Assembly: GCF_000293865.2 (NCBI RefSeq)
Contig: NZ_ALKN02000005.1
Coordinates: 1-64,000 of the forward strand
Direction of reading: 5' to 3'
DNA: 64,000 nt
Source: Limnohabitans sp. Rim28
GTDB lineage: Bacteria; Pseudomonadota; Gammaproteobacteria; Burkholderiales; Burkholderiaceae_C
Positions 9,616-18,765 of the stretch are shown in pieces; position 1 is the first letter of the stretch; every line of letters starts with the position of its first letter. The notes under the pieces were generated by a model. The model was not told where the DNA came from. It ran no database searches and worked only from the letters and a program-made list of their open reading frames with translations. The position numbers and the translations under genes are program-made.

Positions 9616-9650
9616 AGTATACCCATTAACCGACCGATCGGTCGGTTAAT
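9616..9650 (-). promoter_or_regulatory. paaA promoter with TetR-type (PaaR-like) operator
   Basis: Positions 9625-9650 form a perfect 26-bp palindrome whose half is ATTAACCGACCGA. Read on the minus strand, a TATACT -10 box follows at 9621-9616, so the palindrome covers the -35 region of the paaA promoter, a repressor position. ACCGACCG-type palindromes are known targets of TetR-family PaaR repressors, which release with phenylacetyl-CoA, in beta-proteobacterial paa clusters. The repressor gene is not in the window, so assignment to PaaR is an inference. Confidence 0.8.
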
Positions 9651-9740
9651 TTGATTTCACCGTGGTCAGGTATTTCCCTGATTCTGCGTTTTCAGGCTCA
9701 AGCCCCATGCAAGCTGGCATAGCAGCGGGCTGGATGTCGC

Positions 9741-10628
9741 TCAAGACGACTCAACAGCCCAGTGTTTGCCAGACCCACGCGCCAAGGCAGGGCCCACCAT
9801 GTCCAGCGCTTTGCGGATCTGGTCTTTGAGCGTGAAGGGAGGGTTGATGACAAACATGCCACTGGCCACCAAGCCGCCTTCGTCGCCAGGACCTCGGCCA
9901 ATGGCGAGCGTGGCATTGAGCCAAGGCTTTTGCGCTTGGTTGGACAAGGTGCGCAGGCGTTTGGGCAGGTCGTGCGCCTCGGGGCGCGGGATGATCGGGT
10001 ACCAGACCAAATAGGTGCCCGTCGAAAAGCGCTTGAGGTATTCCTGGATGACGCTGGCGACCTTGCTGTAATCGGACTTGATCTCGTAGCTGGGGTCGAT
10101 CAACACCATGGCACGCTTGGAGCCCGTGGCCGATGGCGGTGGTGGCAAGAGCTTTTTGAGTGCCTCAAAGCCATCTTCGCGGCTGACGCTGATGGTGCGA
10201 CCTGCCTCGAGTTGCGCGACGTTGGAGGTCAGGGACTTGCTGTCGGTGGGGTGCAACTCAAACAAACGAAGGCGGTCACGCGAGGCGTGGCGCATCAATT
10301 TGTGCATCAAGAACGGCGAGCCGGGGTAGATCTTGGCTTGTCCGTTGGGGTTGAAGCTGGCGATTTGTTCCAAATAATCTTGCACAGGTTCGGGCAAGGC
10401 ATCGATTTTTTCGGCAGCGGCCAATAATTTGAACAAGCCATCTTCGGCTTCGCCCCCTTTTTGGGCGTAATCACCATCCAAACGGTACAAGCCCGCCCCA
10501 GCATGGGTGTCAATCAAGGTGATGCCGGCCTCTTTTTGCATGAGGTGGCGCAGGGTGGCGAGCAAGGTGATGTGTTTGAGCACATCGGCATGGTTGCCCG
10601 CGTGGAAAGCGTGTCGATAACTGAACAT
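9741..10628 (-). CDS. rlmJ: 23S rRNA (adenine(2030)-N6)-methyltransferase RlmJ
   Basis: 295 residues. It methylates A2030 of 23S rRNA using SAM. The N-terminus MFSYRHAFHAGNHADVLKH is diagnostic for RlmJ. DTHAGAGLY is the SAM-binding loop and VLIDPSYE the catalytic DP(P/S)Y-type motif of N6-adenine methyltransferases. The C-terminus includes GMFVINPPFTL. Monocistronic, divergent from rplM with 196 bp between. The 173 bp between its stop and paaA holds only the paa promoter region. Confidence 0.93.
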   Translation of the reverse strand: MFSYRHAFHAGNHADVLKHITLLATLRHLMQKEAGITLIDTHAGAGLYRLDGDYAQKGGEAEDGLFKLLAAAEKIDALPEPVQDYLEQIASFNPNGQAKIYPGSPFLMHKLMRHASRDRLRLFELHPTDSKSLTSNVAQLEAGRTISVSREDGFEALKKLLPPPPSATGSKRAMVLIDPSYEIKSDYSKVASVIQEYLKRFSTGTYLVWYPIIPRPEAHDLPKRLRTLSNQAQKPWLNATLAIGRGPGDEGGLVASGMFVINPPFTLKDQIRKALDMVGPALARGSGKHWAVESS

Positions 10629-10649
10629 CGCTTGATGGTAACCAAAAAC

Positions 10650-10824
10650 TTCCGCAAGGCCTTGATTATTCGTATAATGGCGGGCTTCGCAGCGATTTTG
10701 TGGCCCCGCGGCGAAGGCGCTAAGACCCTCAGGGTTTCAGCAATCTCCCACCTAAGAGGTTCCCAGCAGAGGAACACCGACCGTGGAAAAGGGCCCGACA
10801 AACCTTTCCTCAAAGAGAAAACTC
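10650..10824 (+). promoter_or_regulatory. rplM-rpsI promoter and about 140-nt 5' leader
   Basis: A consensus TATAAT lies at 10673-10678, with a weak -35 (TTCCGC) 17 bp upstream. This puts the transcript start near 10685 and leaves about 140 nt before the rplM ATG. The leader has short hairpins (ACCC-TC-AGGGT near 10731; GTTCC-N7-GGAAC near 10759-10775). Leaders of r-protein operons often carry the binding site of the regulator protein. I recognise no named element here, so an autoregulatory role is only inferred. Confidence 0.55.
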
Positions 10825-11256
10825 ATGACAACTACTTTCAGCGCCAAACCCGCTGAGGTCGTGCACGAGTGGTTTGTGATTGACGCGACCGACAAGGTCC
10901 TCGGACGAGTAGCCAGCGAAGTTGCTCTCCGTTTGCGCGGCAAACACAAGGCCATTTACACGCCTCACGTTGACACCGGTGACTACATCGTCATCATCAA
11001 TGCTGCCCAGCTCAAAGTGACTGGCACCAAGACGATCGACAAGATCTATTACCGCCATTCCGGCTACCCAGGCGGCATCACTGCCACCAACTTCCGCGAC
11101 ATGCAAGCCAAGCACCCTGGCCGCGCACTCGAGAAGGCTGTCAAGGGCATGTTGCCCAAAGGCCCACTCGGTTACGCCATGATCAAGAAACTCAAGGTGT
11201 ATGGCGGCGCAGAGCACCCACACACCGCCCAACAGCCTAAAGTGCTGGACATCTAA
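10825..11256 (+). CDS. rplM: 50S ribosomal protein L13
   Basis: 143 residues, the normal L13 length. Conserved segments include [24 protein letters not shown] (written here in part), [10 protein letters not shown] and [23 protein letters not shown]13 is an early-assembly protein of the large subunit. The ATG at 10825 is chosen because the conserved protein begins there; the frame is open 42 bp further upstream. It is followed after 11 bp by rpsI, the universal bacterial pairing. Confidence 0.98.
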   Translation: MTTTFSAKPAEVVHEWFVIDATDKVLGRVASEVALRLRGKHKAIYTPHVDTGDYIVIINAAQLKVTGTKTIDKIYYRHSGYPGGITATNFRDMQAKHPGRALEKAVKGMLPKGPLGYAMIKKLKVYGGAEHPHTAQQPKVLDI

Positions 11257-11267
11257 GGAGCCTTGAG

Positions 11268-11660
11268 ATGATTGGTGAATGGAACAATGGCACAGGCCGT
11301 CGCAAATCCAGCGTCGCCCGCGTGTTTCTGAAAAAAGGCACTGGTAAGATCACAGTCAATGGCAAGGACATCCAAGCCTACTTTGGCCGTGAGACTTCGA
11401 TCATGATCGCCAAGCAACCCCTCATGTTGACCAACCATGCCGAAACTTTCGACATCATGATCAACGTGCACGGCGGTGGCGAATCCGGTCAAGCCGGCGC
11501 ATCGCGCCACGGCATCACCCGCGCCCTGATTGACTACGATGCTTCGCTCAAGCCTGTGCTGAGCCAAGCTGGTTTCGTCACCCGCGACGCCCGTGAAGTC
11601 GAACGTAAAAAGGTGGGCTTGCACTCCGCTCGCCGCCGCAAGCAGTTCTCCAAGCGTTAA
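11268..11660 (+). CDS. rpsI: 30S ribosomal protein S9
   Basis: 130 residues. It starts [24 protein letters not shown] and ends with the basic tail RRKQFSKR, whose last residues reach the P-site tRNA in the ribosome. Internal motif [19 protein letters not shown] is typical. Second gene of the rplM operon, ending at a strong terminator 20 bp downstream. Confidence 0.98.
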   Translation: MIGEWNNGTGRRKSSVARVFLKKGTGKITVNGKDIQAYFGRETSIMIAKQPLMLTNHAETFDIMINVHGGGESGQAGASRHGITRALIDYDASLKPVLSQAGFVTRDAREVERKKVGLHSARRRKQFSKR

Positions 11661-11680
11661 TTCGCTTTTTCTGCTTCATC

Positions 11681-11715
11681 AAAAAGCCGCACCGGTTCGC
11701 CGTGGCGGCTTTTTG
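11681..11715 (+). terminator. Intrinsic terminator of rplM-rpsI
   Basis: AAAAAGCCGC at 11681-11690 pairs with GCGGCTTTTT at 11705-11714. The G/C stem is followed by a T run, a classic rho-independent terminator 20 bp after the rpsI stop. Confidence 0.9.
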
Positions 11716-11827
11716 TTTGGGCGCGTGTTGGGTGAAAAGCCCATGAGGCCAGTAGCGTTACTGCTTGGCACACTCGGTAATTCCCGACCAGCGCGCTATA
11801 CTATTTGCACTGAACCGGAGAAACACC

Positions 11828-12193
11828 ATGAGCGCTGTTGCTGAAAATATCCAAACTGTCATGCCCGATCCGATTGTCTTCACCGACAGCGCTGCCGCCA
11901 AAGTGGCCGACCTGATCGCCGAAGAAGGCAACCCAGATTTGAAATTGCGCGTCTTTGTGCAAGGCGGCGGTTGTTCGGGTTTTTCGTATGGTTTCACTTT
12001 CGATGAAATCACCAACGAAGACGACACCACCATGAGCAAAAACGGTGTGTCCCTGTTGATCGATGCGATGAGCTACCAGTACCTGACCGGTGCCGAGATC
12101 GACTACAAAGAAGACCTGCAAGGTGCACAGTTCGTGATCAAAAACCCGAACGCCACATCGACCTGCGGCTGCGGCTCGTCTTTCTCAGCTTGA
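11828..12193 (+). CDS. erpA: A-type iron-sulfur cluster insertion protein ErpA
   Basis: 121 residues. It carries and delivers Fe-S clusters to apoproteins such as isoprenoid-biosynthesis enzymes. The three cluster-ligand cysteines are present in [11 protein letters not shown] and near the C-terminus in [25 protein letters not shown] is the family's N-terminal start. ATG 11828 is preceded by GGAG at 11817-11820, and a TATACT box sits at 11797-11802. Monocistronic and convergent with anmK. Confidence 0.94.
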   Translation: MSAVAENIQTVMPDPIVFTDSAAAKVADLIAEEGNPDLKLRVFVQGGGCSGFSYGFTFDEITNEDDTTMSKNGVSLLIDAMSYQYLTGAEIDYKEDLQGAQFVIKNPNATSTCGCGSSFSA

Positions 12194-12226
12194 TCCTTCC
12201 AGCCTGCGAGCCTGGCTCGCTGCCAT

Positions 12227-13375
12227 TCAACGGGGGTAAATAGCCCCCAAGACACGGGCGCCTCGGGCGCCCGTGACGCTTTGGAGGCTGGCCGTTTCGC
12301 GGTGGAGGTTTTTAAAGGCCAACCAAGCAAAAGCCGCTGCTTCGACTTGCAGCGGCGGTAAGCCCCGATCAGCGCTGCTGACGACCGCAAGCCCGGGCAC
12401 ATGATGCGCCAGTCGCGCCATCAAATGGTCGTTCAGGGCGCCCCCACCACACACCACCAGCGACGTGGCATCAGCGGCATGGCGTTTGACATCCGCAGCG
12501 CAAGTGAGCGCAGTGAACTCCGTCAAAGTGGCTTGAACGTCTTGAGGCGCCCATTCATGGGAAGCCGAAAGCGCACCCATGTGCTGCTCAAGCCAAGCGG
12601 GGTTGAATAAATCTCGCCCTGTGCTTTTGGGGGGCAAACGCTGTAAAAATTCTTCGGTCATCAATTGCTGCAGCAAAGCCTGGTTGACCAGGCCTTGTGC
12701 CGCCCAAGCCCCTGCACGGTCAAAAGCCTGGCCGGTGTGCCGTGCACACCAAAAATCCATGAGTGCATTGCCGGGGCCGCAGTCCCAACCCTGAACCTGA
12801 CCATCGGCGTGGAGCACGCTGAGGTTGGAGATGCCGCCCATGTTCAGCACGGCGACACAGGCGGCGGATTGGCCAAACACGCCTTGGTGAAAGGCCGGCA
12901 CCAGGGGCGCGCCTTGGCCGCCTGCAGCCAGATCGCGGCTGCGAAAGTCAGCCACCACGTCGATGCCCGTCAACTCGGCCAGCAGCGCAGGGTTGATCAG
13001 TTGCAGCGTGTAGCCCACGGCGGCCTGATGGCGAGCAGCATCGCCATCGAACTCCAGGGGGCGGTGACGCACGGTTTGGCCATGCGCGCCAATGGCCATC
13101 ACCTCTTCAGGCTTCATGCCAGCGGCATGCAGAAGATTTTGGACCACCTGTGCGTAATGCCGGGCAATCGCATTGCCCGCCAAAGCGCTGCGGTGCAGTT
13201 CGTCCGGCCCGCTCTGGTTGAGTTGCAGCAACTCGGTGCGGAATGGCGCTTCAAAAGGAACGAAGGCGTGGTGGGTGACCTGCAATCGACCTGACGGGTC
13301 GATCTGAGTCATGACGCCATCGACGCCATCCAGAGAAGTGCCAGACATCAGGCCAATGAAAAGAGCTGGAGCCAT
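12227..13375 (-). CDS. anmK: anhydro-N-acetylmuramic acid kinase
   Basis: 382 residues. AnmK converts 1,6-anhydro-MurNAc plus ATP to MurNAc-6-phosphate during cell-wall recycling. The N-terminal phosphate-binding motif GLMSGTSLDGVDGV is unmistakable. DFRSRDLAAGGQGAPLVP and LVVCGGGALNDHLMARL are further ASKHA-kinase segments. The neighbouring M23 peptidase gene lies upstream on the same strand, but a terminator (13421-13444) separates the two, so they are functionally related rather than one tight operon. Confidence 0.96.
   Translation of the reverse strand: MAPALFIGLMSGTSLDGVDGVMTQIDPSGRLQVTHHAFVPFEAPFRTELLQLNQSGPDELHRSALAGNAIARHYAQVVQNLLHAAGMKPEEVMAIGAHGQTVRHRPLEFDGDAARHQAAVGYTLQLINPALLAELTGIDVVADFRSRDLAAGGQGAPLVPAFHQGVFGQSAACVAVLNMGGISNLSVLHADGQVQGWDCGPGNALMDFWCARHTGQAFDRAGAWAAQGLVNQALLQQLMTEEFLQRLPPKSTGRDLFNPAWLEQHMGALSASHEWAPQDVQATLTEFTALTCAADVKRHAADATSLVVCGGGALNDHLMARLAHHVPGLAVVSSADRGLPPLQVEAAAFAWLAFKNLHRETASLQSVTGARGARVLGAIYPR
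12253..12275. other. Perfect 10-bp hairpin at the anmK 3' end
   Basis: CACGGGCGCC at 12253-12262, loop TCG, then GGCGCCCGTG at 12266-12275. It lies inside the last codons of anmK, 60 bp past the convergent erpA stop. There is no T run, so it is at best a weak or factor-assisted terminator for erpA; it may simply be coding sequence with high GC. Confidence 0.45.
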
Positions 13376-13420
13376 GAAAAACCAGTGCCGGGATCGTGAG
13401 CAGAGGGGTCGCCGTGCATT

Positions 13421-13444
13421 AAAAAAGGGCCTTGCGGCCCTTGT
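13421..13444 (-). terminator. Intrinsic terminator of the M23 peptidase gene
   Basis: Read on the minus strand: GGGCC-GCAA-GGCCC followed by six T residues. It begins within 5 bp of the M23 peptidase stop and ends before the anmK start. Confidence 0.88.
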
Positions 13445-13447
13445 TCA

Positions 13448-14914
13448 TCACTGACTGCTGCTTTCTCGCATTTGCGCAGCCGCCAAAAGTTGGGTTTTGG
13501 CCTGCGCTACTTGCGCATTGAAACGGGGCATGGCGCCGGGTGCAATGGGCAAAGCTTGGGCTTGCTGAATGACCTTTTGGGGATCTGTGTGTACCCCGTT
13601 GACGCGAAATTCAAAGTGCAAATGGGGTCCGGTGGACCAGCCTGTGGAGCCGACTGCGCCAATGGTTTGGCCTTTTTGGACAGTCTGTCCTTTGCGCACG
13701 TTGATTTTGCTCAGGTGCGCATACAAAGTGGAATGACCGGTGCCGTGGCGGACTTCAACCACGTTGCCGTAACCTCCCTGAACACCTGCAAAAGTGACCA
13801 CGCCATCACCCACAGATTGGGCAGGCGTGCCCGTAGGCGCTGCATAGTCCACGCCTCGGTGGGCTTGCTGGGTTTTGAAGATGGGATGCAGGCGCATGGC
13901 AAAACCACTGGTCTTGCGAGAGAAAGGAACGGGGGATGCCAAATAAGCGCGGCTCAGGCTTTTGCCTTCCAGGCTGTAGTAATTGCCTTTTTGGCCCGGC
14001 TCTTGGAACCAGACGGCTGCATAGGTGTTGCTGCCGTTGTCGATCTCAGCGGTCAAAACGCGGCCTGTGCGGACGGGTTCACCGTCGGCCTCGAGGACTT
14101 CATAAACCACCGAAAAGCGGGCACCTTTGCGCAAAGTGCGGTGGAAGTCGATTTGGTTGGAAAAAATCTGGGTGATCTGGTTGATCACCGTGTCGGGCAA
14201 GCGGGCCTCGTCGGCCGCATCGTAGAGAGACCGTGTGACCGTGCCACCCGTCATGCGGATGCTGGTATTCATCGGCGAGGTCTCTAGCGCGGCTTGCCAT
14301 CCTTTGTCGCTGCGCTGGATGGCCAAACGCTGGAAGAACGTGTCGGACTCTTTGTTGAGCCAGCGCACATGCAAAGCCACCAGACGCTGCTGGCTGTCTG
14401 CTTCGGCAGTGACGGCTCGGCCTGCCTGACGCAAAGCCTGTTTGGCCAATGGGTTGTTGCGCAAGAAAACGGCAGCTTCTGCATCTGCCAATCCCAAGCG
14501 GCGGAGCAGGCTCTCGGGGGTGTCAGCAGAACGTGTGGTGTCGCTGCGCGTCAAATTGAGGTTGACCAGGTCGAGCGATTGCACCTGTTCTTCAAGTTGG
14601 GCAATGGCCACAGGCACTGTGATGGTGACCACGGGTTGATCAGAAATGTCCGGCCCCAGATTGGCAATGGCGAAAGCACCGCCTCCGCCCGCCAGAAGCA
14701 AAGAGGCCAAGCTGGCGCTGATGGCTTTGGGGTGGCGCGACAACCAGCGGGCACATCGCTTGGTGCCGGCGGTGAGCACGGGATGTTGTCCATCCAGCCA
14801 GCCCAACAAGCGCTGCACGCCGACCAGCATGGCGCCGAGCAATGCGGTGCTCAGGAACAAAATACCGATCAACAGGGAGGCCAGTCGAGACTGGAGGACA
14901 GCAAAAAAAGACAT
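13448..14914 (-). CDS. M23 family peptidoglycan DD-metalloendopeptidase (MepM/OapA-like)
   Basis: 488 residues. A hydrophobic segment near residues 12-35 (LLIGILFLSTALLGAMLVG) and a second near 65-85 suggest an inner-membrane-anchored periplasmic enzyme. The C-terminal third is a LytM/M23 domain with zinc ligands visible in HRGVDYAAPTGTP and HLHFEFRVNG. Family members cut peptide cross-links in peptidoglycan, allowing wall expansion. Divergent from tyrS, sharing a 142-bp intergenic region. The pairing of M23 peptidase, anmK and tyrS is common in beta-proteobacteria. Confidence 0.9.
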   Translation of the reverse strand: MSFFAVLQSRLASLLIGILFLSTALLGAMLVGVQRLLGWLDGQHPVLTAGTKRCARWLSRHPKAISASLASLLLAGGGGAFAIANLGPDISDQPVVTITVPVAIAQLEEQVQSLDLVNLNLTRSDTTRSADTPESLLRRLGLADAEAAVFLRNNPLAKQALRQAGRAVTAEADSQQRLVALHVRWLNKESDTFFQRLAIQRSDKGWQAALETSPMNTSIRMTGGTVTRSLYDAADEARLPDTVINQITQIFSNQIDFHRTLRKGARFSVVYEVLEADGEPVRTGRVLTAEIDNGSNTYAAVWFQEPGQKGNYYSLEGKSLSRAYLASPVPFSRKTSGFAMRLHPIFKTQQAHRGVDYAAPTGTPAQSVGDGVVTFAGVQGGYGNVVEVRHGTGHSTLYAHLSKINVRKGQTVQKGQTIGAVGSTGWSTGPHLHFEFRVNGVHTDPQKVIQQAQALPIAPGAMPRFNAQVAQAKTQLLAAAQMRESSSQ

Positions 14915-15056
14915 TTATTCAGTGGTTGTCGTGGACCGTTTTGGCAAAGCCAAACCGGTGCGCGAGGGTCAAAATCTGGTCGTCCTAAAATGGAGCAACA
15001 CAAGACAACGGGCTATTGTACCGGTCTAAACCCATTTGACTTCAGAAAAAACCCTT

Positions 15057-16289
15057 ATGAATCAAGCGCTTGTTACAAAATTTCCGGTCACTGACAAGAC
15101 GCAAAATGCGCTGGAAGTCACCTTGCGTGGTTGTGAAGAACTGATTCCCAAGGAGGATTGGCTCCAAAAGCTGGCCAAATCTGAGGCCACAGGCGTGCCT
15201 TTGCGCATCAAATTGGGTTTGGATCCGACCGCACCCGACATCCACATTGGCCACACCGTGGTGCTGAACAAAATGCGCCAACTGCAGGACTTGGGCCACC
15301 AAGTCATCTTTTTGATTGGCGATTTCACCAGCCTGATCGGCGACCCGTCCGGGCGCAACAGCACCCGCCCGCCGCTCACGCCAGAGCAAATCAAGCTCAA
15401 TGCCGAGACCTATTACAAACAGGCCAGCTTGGTGCTGGACCCCAGTAAAACTGAGATTCGCTACAACAGTGAGTGGTCGCTACCATTGGGCTCCATGGGC
15501 ATGATCCAGCTGGCCGCCAAGTACACCGTGGCGCGCATGATGGAGCGCAACGACTTCCATGACCGATTCAAGGCGGGTACCCCCATCAGCGTGCACGAGT
15601 TCCTCTACCCGCTCATGCAGGGCTACGACTCGGTGGCGCTCAAGAGCGATTTGGAGCTGGGCGGTACAGACCAGAAGTTCAACCTGCTGATGGGCCGCCA
15701 CCTGCAGGCCGAGTACAGCCAAGAGCCGCAGTGCATCTTGACTATGCCTTTGCTGGAGGGCCTGGATGGCGTGGACAAGATGTCCAAGTCCAAAAACAAC
15801 TACATTGGCATCGCCGAAGCGCCCAATGACATGTTTGCCAAGGTGTTGAGCATCTCAGACACCCTGATGTGGCGCTGGTACACCTTGCTGTCGTTCCAAT
15901 CGATGGCCGAGATCGAGGTGCTCAAAAAAGAGGTGGAAGGCGGGCGTAACCCCAAAGACGCCAAGGTCATGCTGGCCAAAGAGATCACCGCCCGTTTTCA
16001 CAGCGCCGCAGCGGCCGATGCGGCCGAGCAAGACTTCATCAACCGCAGCAAAGGTGGCGTGCCTGACGACATCGCCGAGGTCAGTCTGTCGGGCGCACCC
16101 CTGGGGATTGGGGCTTTGCTCAAGTCGGCGGGCTTGGCCCCGTCCACGACCGAAGCGGGCCGCCTGATCGATGGGGGCGGTGTGCGGGTCGACTCCAGCG
16201 TGGTGAGCGACAAGGGGCTCAAGCTCGAAGCGGGCACTTACGTGGTGCAAGTGGGCAAGCGCAAGTTTGCCAAGGTGACGTTGTCCTGA
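15057..16289 (+). CDS. tyrS: tyrosyl-tRNA synthetase
   Basis: 410 residues. It charges tRNA-Tyr in the cytoplasm. Class I signatures are present: HIGH in [14 protein letters not shown] and KMSKS in [12 protein letters not shown]. Tyrosine-binding segments include [23 protein letters not shown]-terminal S4-type RNA-binding domain ([20 protein letters not shown]) completes the protein. The length and HIGH context match the TyrZ-like (TyrRS-2) branch. ATG 15057 is preferred over an in-frame TTG at 15036. Confidence 0.97.
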   Translation: MNQALVTKFPVTDKTQNALEVTLRGCEELIPKEDWLQKLAKSEATGVPLRIKLGLDPTAPDIHIGHTVVLNKMRQLQDLGHQVIFLIGDFTSLIGDPSGRNSTRPPLTPEQIKLNAETYYKQASLVLDPSKTEIRYNSEWSLPLGSMGMIQLAAKYTVARMMERNDFHDRFKAGTPISVHEFLYPLMQGYDSVALKSDLELGGTDQKFNLLMGRHLQAEYSQEPQCILTMPLLEGLDGVDKMSKSKNNYIGIAEAPNDMFAKVLSISDTLMWRWYTLLSFQSMAEIEVLKKEVEGGRNPKDAKVMLAKEITARFHSAAAADAAEQDFINRSKGGVPDDIAEVSLSGAPLGIGALLKSAGLAPSTTEAGRLIDGGGVRVDSSVVSDKGLKLEAGTYVVQVGKRKFAKVTLS

Positions 16290-16338
16290 TGGCGGTCTGG
16301 CGCACGGCAAACGGGTGGTGCCGCGTTATCCTCGTCGC

Positions 16339-17265
16339 ATGAAAAAAATCGACAGTTGGATGACCCCCACGCGCATGCTGTGGGCATCGGTGGTGGTGGC
16401 TTTGATCACCATCGCCCTCAAAACCGGCGCTTGGTGGCTCACCGACTCGGTGGGCTTGCTGTCGGACGCCATGGAGTCACTGGTCAATCTGGCCAGTGCG
16501 GTGTTCGGCTTGATGATGGTCACGGTTGCGGCCCGCCCCGCGGACGACGATCACCCCTATGGCCACCACAAAGCCGAGTACTTTTCTTCTGGCTTCGAGG
16601 GCATCCTCATCATCGTGGCCGCCCTGGGCATCATCTGGGTGGCGGTTCATCGCTTGTTTGATCCTCAACCCATCGCGCAAGTCGGCTGGGGCCTGGCCTT
16701 GTCGGTGGGCAGCTCGGCCTTGAACGGCTTGCTGGCTTGGTTGATGTTTCGGGCCGCCCGCCAACACCGCTCAATGGCGCTGGAGGCGGACGCCCGGCAT
16801 CTGGTGACCGATGTTTGGACTTCCGCCGGTGTGGTGTTGGGCATTGCCCTGGTCACCGTCAGTGGCTGGCTGTGGCTGGATGCGGTGGTGGCCATTGGCG
16901 TGGCCCTGAACATCTTGAAAGAAGGCTGGTACCTGATTTGGCGATCGTCGCAAGGCCTCATGGACGAGGCGCTGGAGCCCGAAGTTTTGACCCAAGTCAA
17001 CACGGTGCTGGGCAGCTTTGCGCACCAGCGCGGCGAGACCGAGATCATCCGCTTTGACCACCTGAACACCCGCAAAGCGGGCCAGCGGCGATTTGTGGAC
17101 GTGCACATGCACATGCCCTCGGCTTGGACCTTGGGCCGCGCTGCCGCTTTGCGCGGCAGCGTTGAGCAGGCTTTGATGAGCGCCGTGCCTGGTTTGCGGG
17201 CCACCATCCAGCTGTTGCCCAGCGATGTGGAGGCGCATTTTGACGATGCGAGGGACTTGAAATGA
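16339..17265 (+). CDS. cation diffusion facilitator (CDF) metal transporter
   Basis: About 308 residues with six predicted membrane helices and a cytoplasmic C-terminal domain. It exports a divalent metal by proton antiport. Metal-site aspartates appear in [17 protein letters not shown] (helix 2) and in [18 protein letters not shown] (helix 5). The histidine stretch [12 protein letters not shown] is the conserved FieF/CzcD loop. ATG 16339 chosen; a GTG at 16315 is in frame. The stop overlaps the dtd start as ATGA, so the two are co-translated. Metal specificity cannot be read from the sequence. Confidence 0.9.
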   Translation: MKKIDSWMTPTRMLWASVVVALITIALKTGAWWLTDSVGLLSDAMESLVNLASAVFGLMMVTVAARPADDDHPYGHHKAEYFSSGFEGILIIVAALGIIWVAVHRLFDPQPIAQVGWGLALSVGSSALNGLLAWLMFRAARQHRSMALEADARHLVTDVWTSAGVVLGIALVTVSGWLWLDAVVAIGVALNILKEGWYLIWRSSQGLMDEALEPEVLTQVNTVLGSFAHQRGETEIIRFDHLNTRKAGQRRFVDVHMHMPSAWTLGRAAALRGSVEQALMSAVPGLRATIQLLPSDVEAHFDDARDLK

Positions 17266-17705
17266 TGGCCTTGTTGCAAAGGGTGAGCGAAGCCAGTGTG
17301 CGCGTAGATGGCGAGGTGATCGGACAGATCGGCCATGGTTTGTTGGTGTTGTTGTGCGCCGAAAAGGGCGACACCGAAGCCGTGGCCGACAAGCTGCTGA
17401 GCAAACTCTTGAAGCTGCGCATCTTCGGTGACGAGTCCGGAAAAATGAACCGCAGCGTGCAAGATGTGGCTGGCGGTTTGCTGCTGGTGAGCCAGTTCAC
17501 CTTGGCCGCAGACGTGGCCGGCGGCAACCGGCCCAGCTTCACCCAAGCGGCCGCGCCTGAGGATGGCCGGCGCCTGTATGAACACTTTGTGGCGCAAGCG
17601 CAAAAGGACCACCCAGTGGTACAAACCGGCCGCTTTGCAGCCGACATGAAAGTGGCGCTGGTCAACGATGGGCCGGTGACCATTCCGATGCGCATGACGG
17701 CGTAA
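17262..17705 (+). CDS. dtd: D-aminoacyl-tRNA deacylase
   Basis: 147 residues, the normal length. It removes D-amino acids (and glycine from tRNA-Ala) from mischarged tRNAs. The signatures are [18 protein letters not shown] at the N-terminus, SQFTLAAD (catalytic Ser-Gln-Phe-Thr motif, residues ~77-80) and NDGPVTIPM near the C-terminus (the NxGPVT motif). Overlaps the CDF transporter by 4 bp. Confidence 0.95.
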   Translation: MMALLQRVSEASVRVDGEVIGQIGHGLLVLLCAEKGDTEAVADKLLSKLLKLRIFGDESGKMNRSVQDVAGGLLLVSQFTLAADVAGGNRPSFTQAAAPEDGRRLYEHFVAQAQKDHPVVQTGRFAADMKVALVNDGPVTIPMRMTA

Positions 17706-17772
17706 CCCAAGCGACCCCCACTGCAGACTTGCGGGCCTAAGATGTGGGCGTGATGCACACCTTCCCCTGGGT

Positions 17773-18717
17773 TTGGGCTTGAAACGGCGCAAACCCACTT
17801 ACCCCAGACGCCAGTGGACCTTGGCCCACCGACGCGGTTTGCGCACATTTGCCAATTGGCCTGTGGCGGTGCGTGGCATGGTCTGGATGGTGCTGGGCGG
17901 CTTCTTGTTTTCCTTGCTCAACACCATTGCCCGCGACCTGACGCTGCATTTGGACGTTTACCAATCGCAGTTCTTGCGTTACCTGTTTGGCTTGCTGGTG
18001 ATCCTGCCCTGGGTTTGGCGCGAGGGTTGGCGGGCTTACATGCCCGTGAACCTGGCGGGGCAGTTTTGGCGTGGTGGCGTGCACACACTGGGCTTGGTTT
18101 TGTGGTTCACAGCCTTGCCCAAAATATCCTTGGCCGACATGACCGCGATTGGTTTCACCGGGCCGATTTTCATCATGCTGGGTGCCGCTTGGTTTTTGGG
18201 TGAACCCATGCGCAAAGACCGTTGGATTGCAGCCATCATCGGTTTCAGCGGGGTGCTGGTGGTGGTGTTGCCCAAAATGTCGGGCGATGGCGGTTGGTAC
18301 AACCTGGTCATGCTGGCTTCGGCGCCGGTGTTTGCCGCGTCTTTTCTCATCACCAAAGCGCTGACCCGCTATGAAAAACCCGGTGTCATCGTGCTCTGGC
18401 AAGCCCTCACGGTGACGGTGCTCAGTTTGCCCATGGCGATCCCCAACTGGCAAATGCCGACCCCCATGCAGTGGTTGGCTTTTGCAGCCACAGGCGTGCT
18501 GGGCACGCTGGCCCACTACTGCCTGACCCGGGCCTTTGCGCTGGCCGACATTTCAGCCACCCAGTCGCTGCGCTTTTTAGATTTGGTGTGGGCTTCGGTG
18601 CTGGGCTGGTTGGTGTTTGGTGACATACCCAGTCAATCGACATGGCTGGGCGCTTTTGTCATTTTGTGGGCCACGGTGTGGATTGCCCGCAGGGAAGGTC
18701 GGAGAAAAACCGCCTGA
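17773..18717 (+). CDS. EamA/DMT-superfamily permease
   Basis: Up to 314 residues with about ten hydrophobic segments in two EamA repeats, starting at GMVWMVLGGFLFSLLNTIA. Family members move small metabolites or drugs across the inner membrane; several are S-adenosylmethionine or amino-acid carriers. The basic N-terminal stretch (KRRKPTYPRRQW) comes from a TTG start without a clear ribosome-binding site. A start further in, for example near 17863 or 17878, is possible. The substrate is unknown. Confidence 0.82.
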   Translation: MGLKRRKPTYPRRQWTLAHRRGLRTFANWPVAVRGMVWMVLGGFLFSLLNTIARDLTLHLDVYQSQFLRYLFGLLVILPWVWREGWRAYMPVNLAGQFWRGGVHTLGLVLWFTALPKISLADMTAIGFTGPIFIMLGAAWFLGEPMRKDRWIAAIIGFSGVLVVVLPKMSGDGGWYNLVMLASAPVFAASFLITKALTRYEKPGVIVLWQALTVTVLSLPMAIPNWQMPTPMQWLAFAATGVLGTLAHYCLTRAFALADISATQSLRFLDLVWASVLGWLVFGDIPSQSTWLGAFVILWATVWIARREGRRKTA

Positions 18718-18765
18718 AATCCCTGAGCGGGTATATTGGCCCGGACTCAACAAAAGGGGAGTTTC

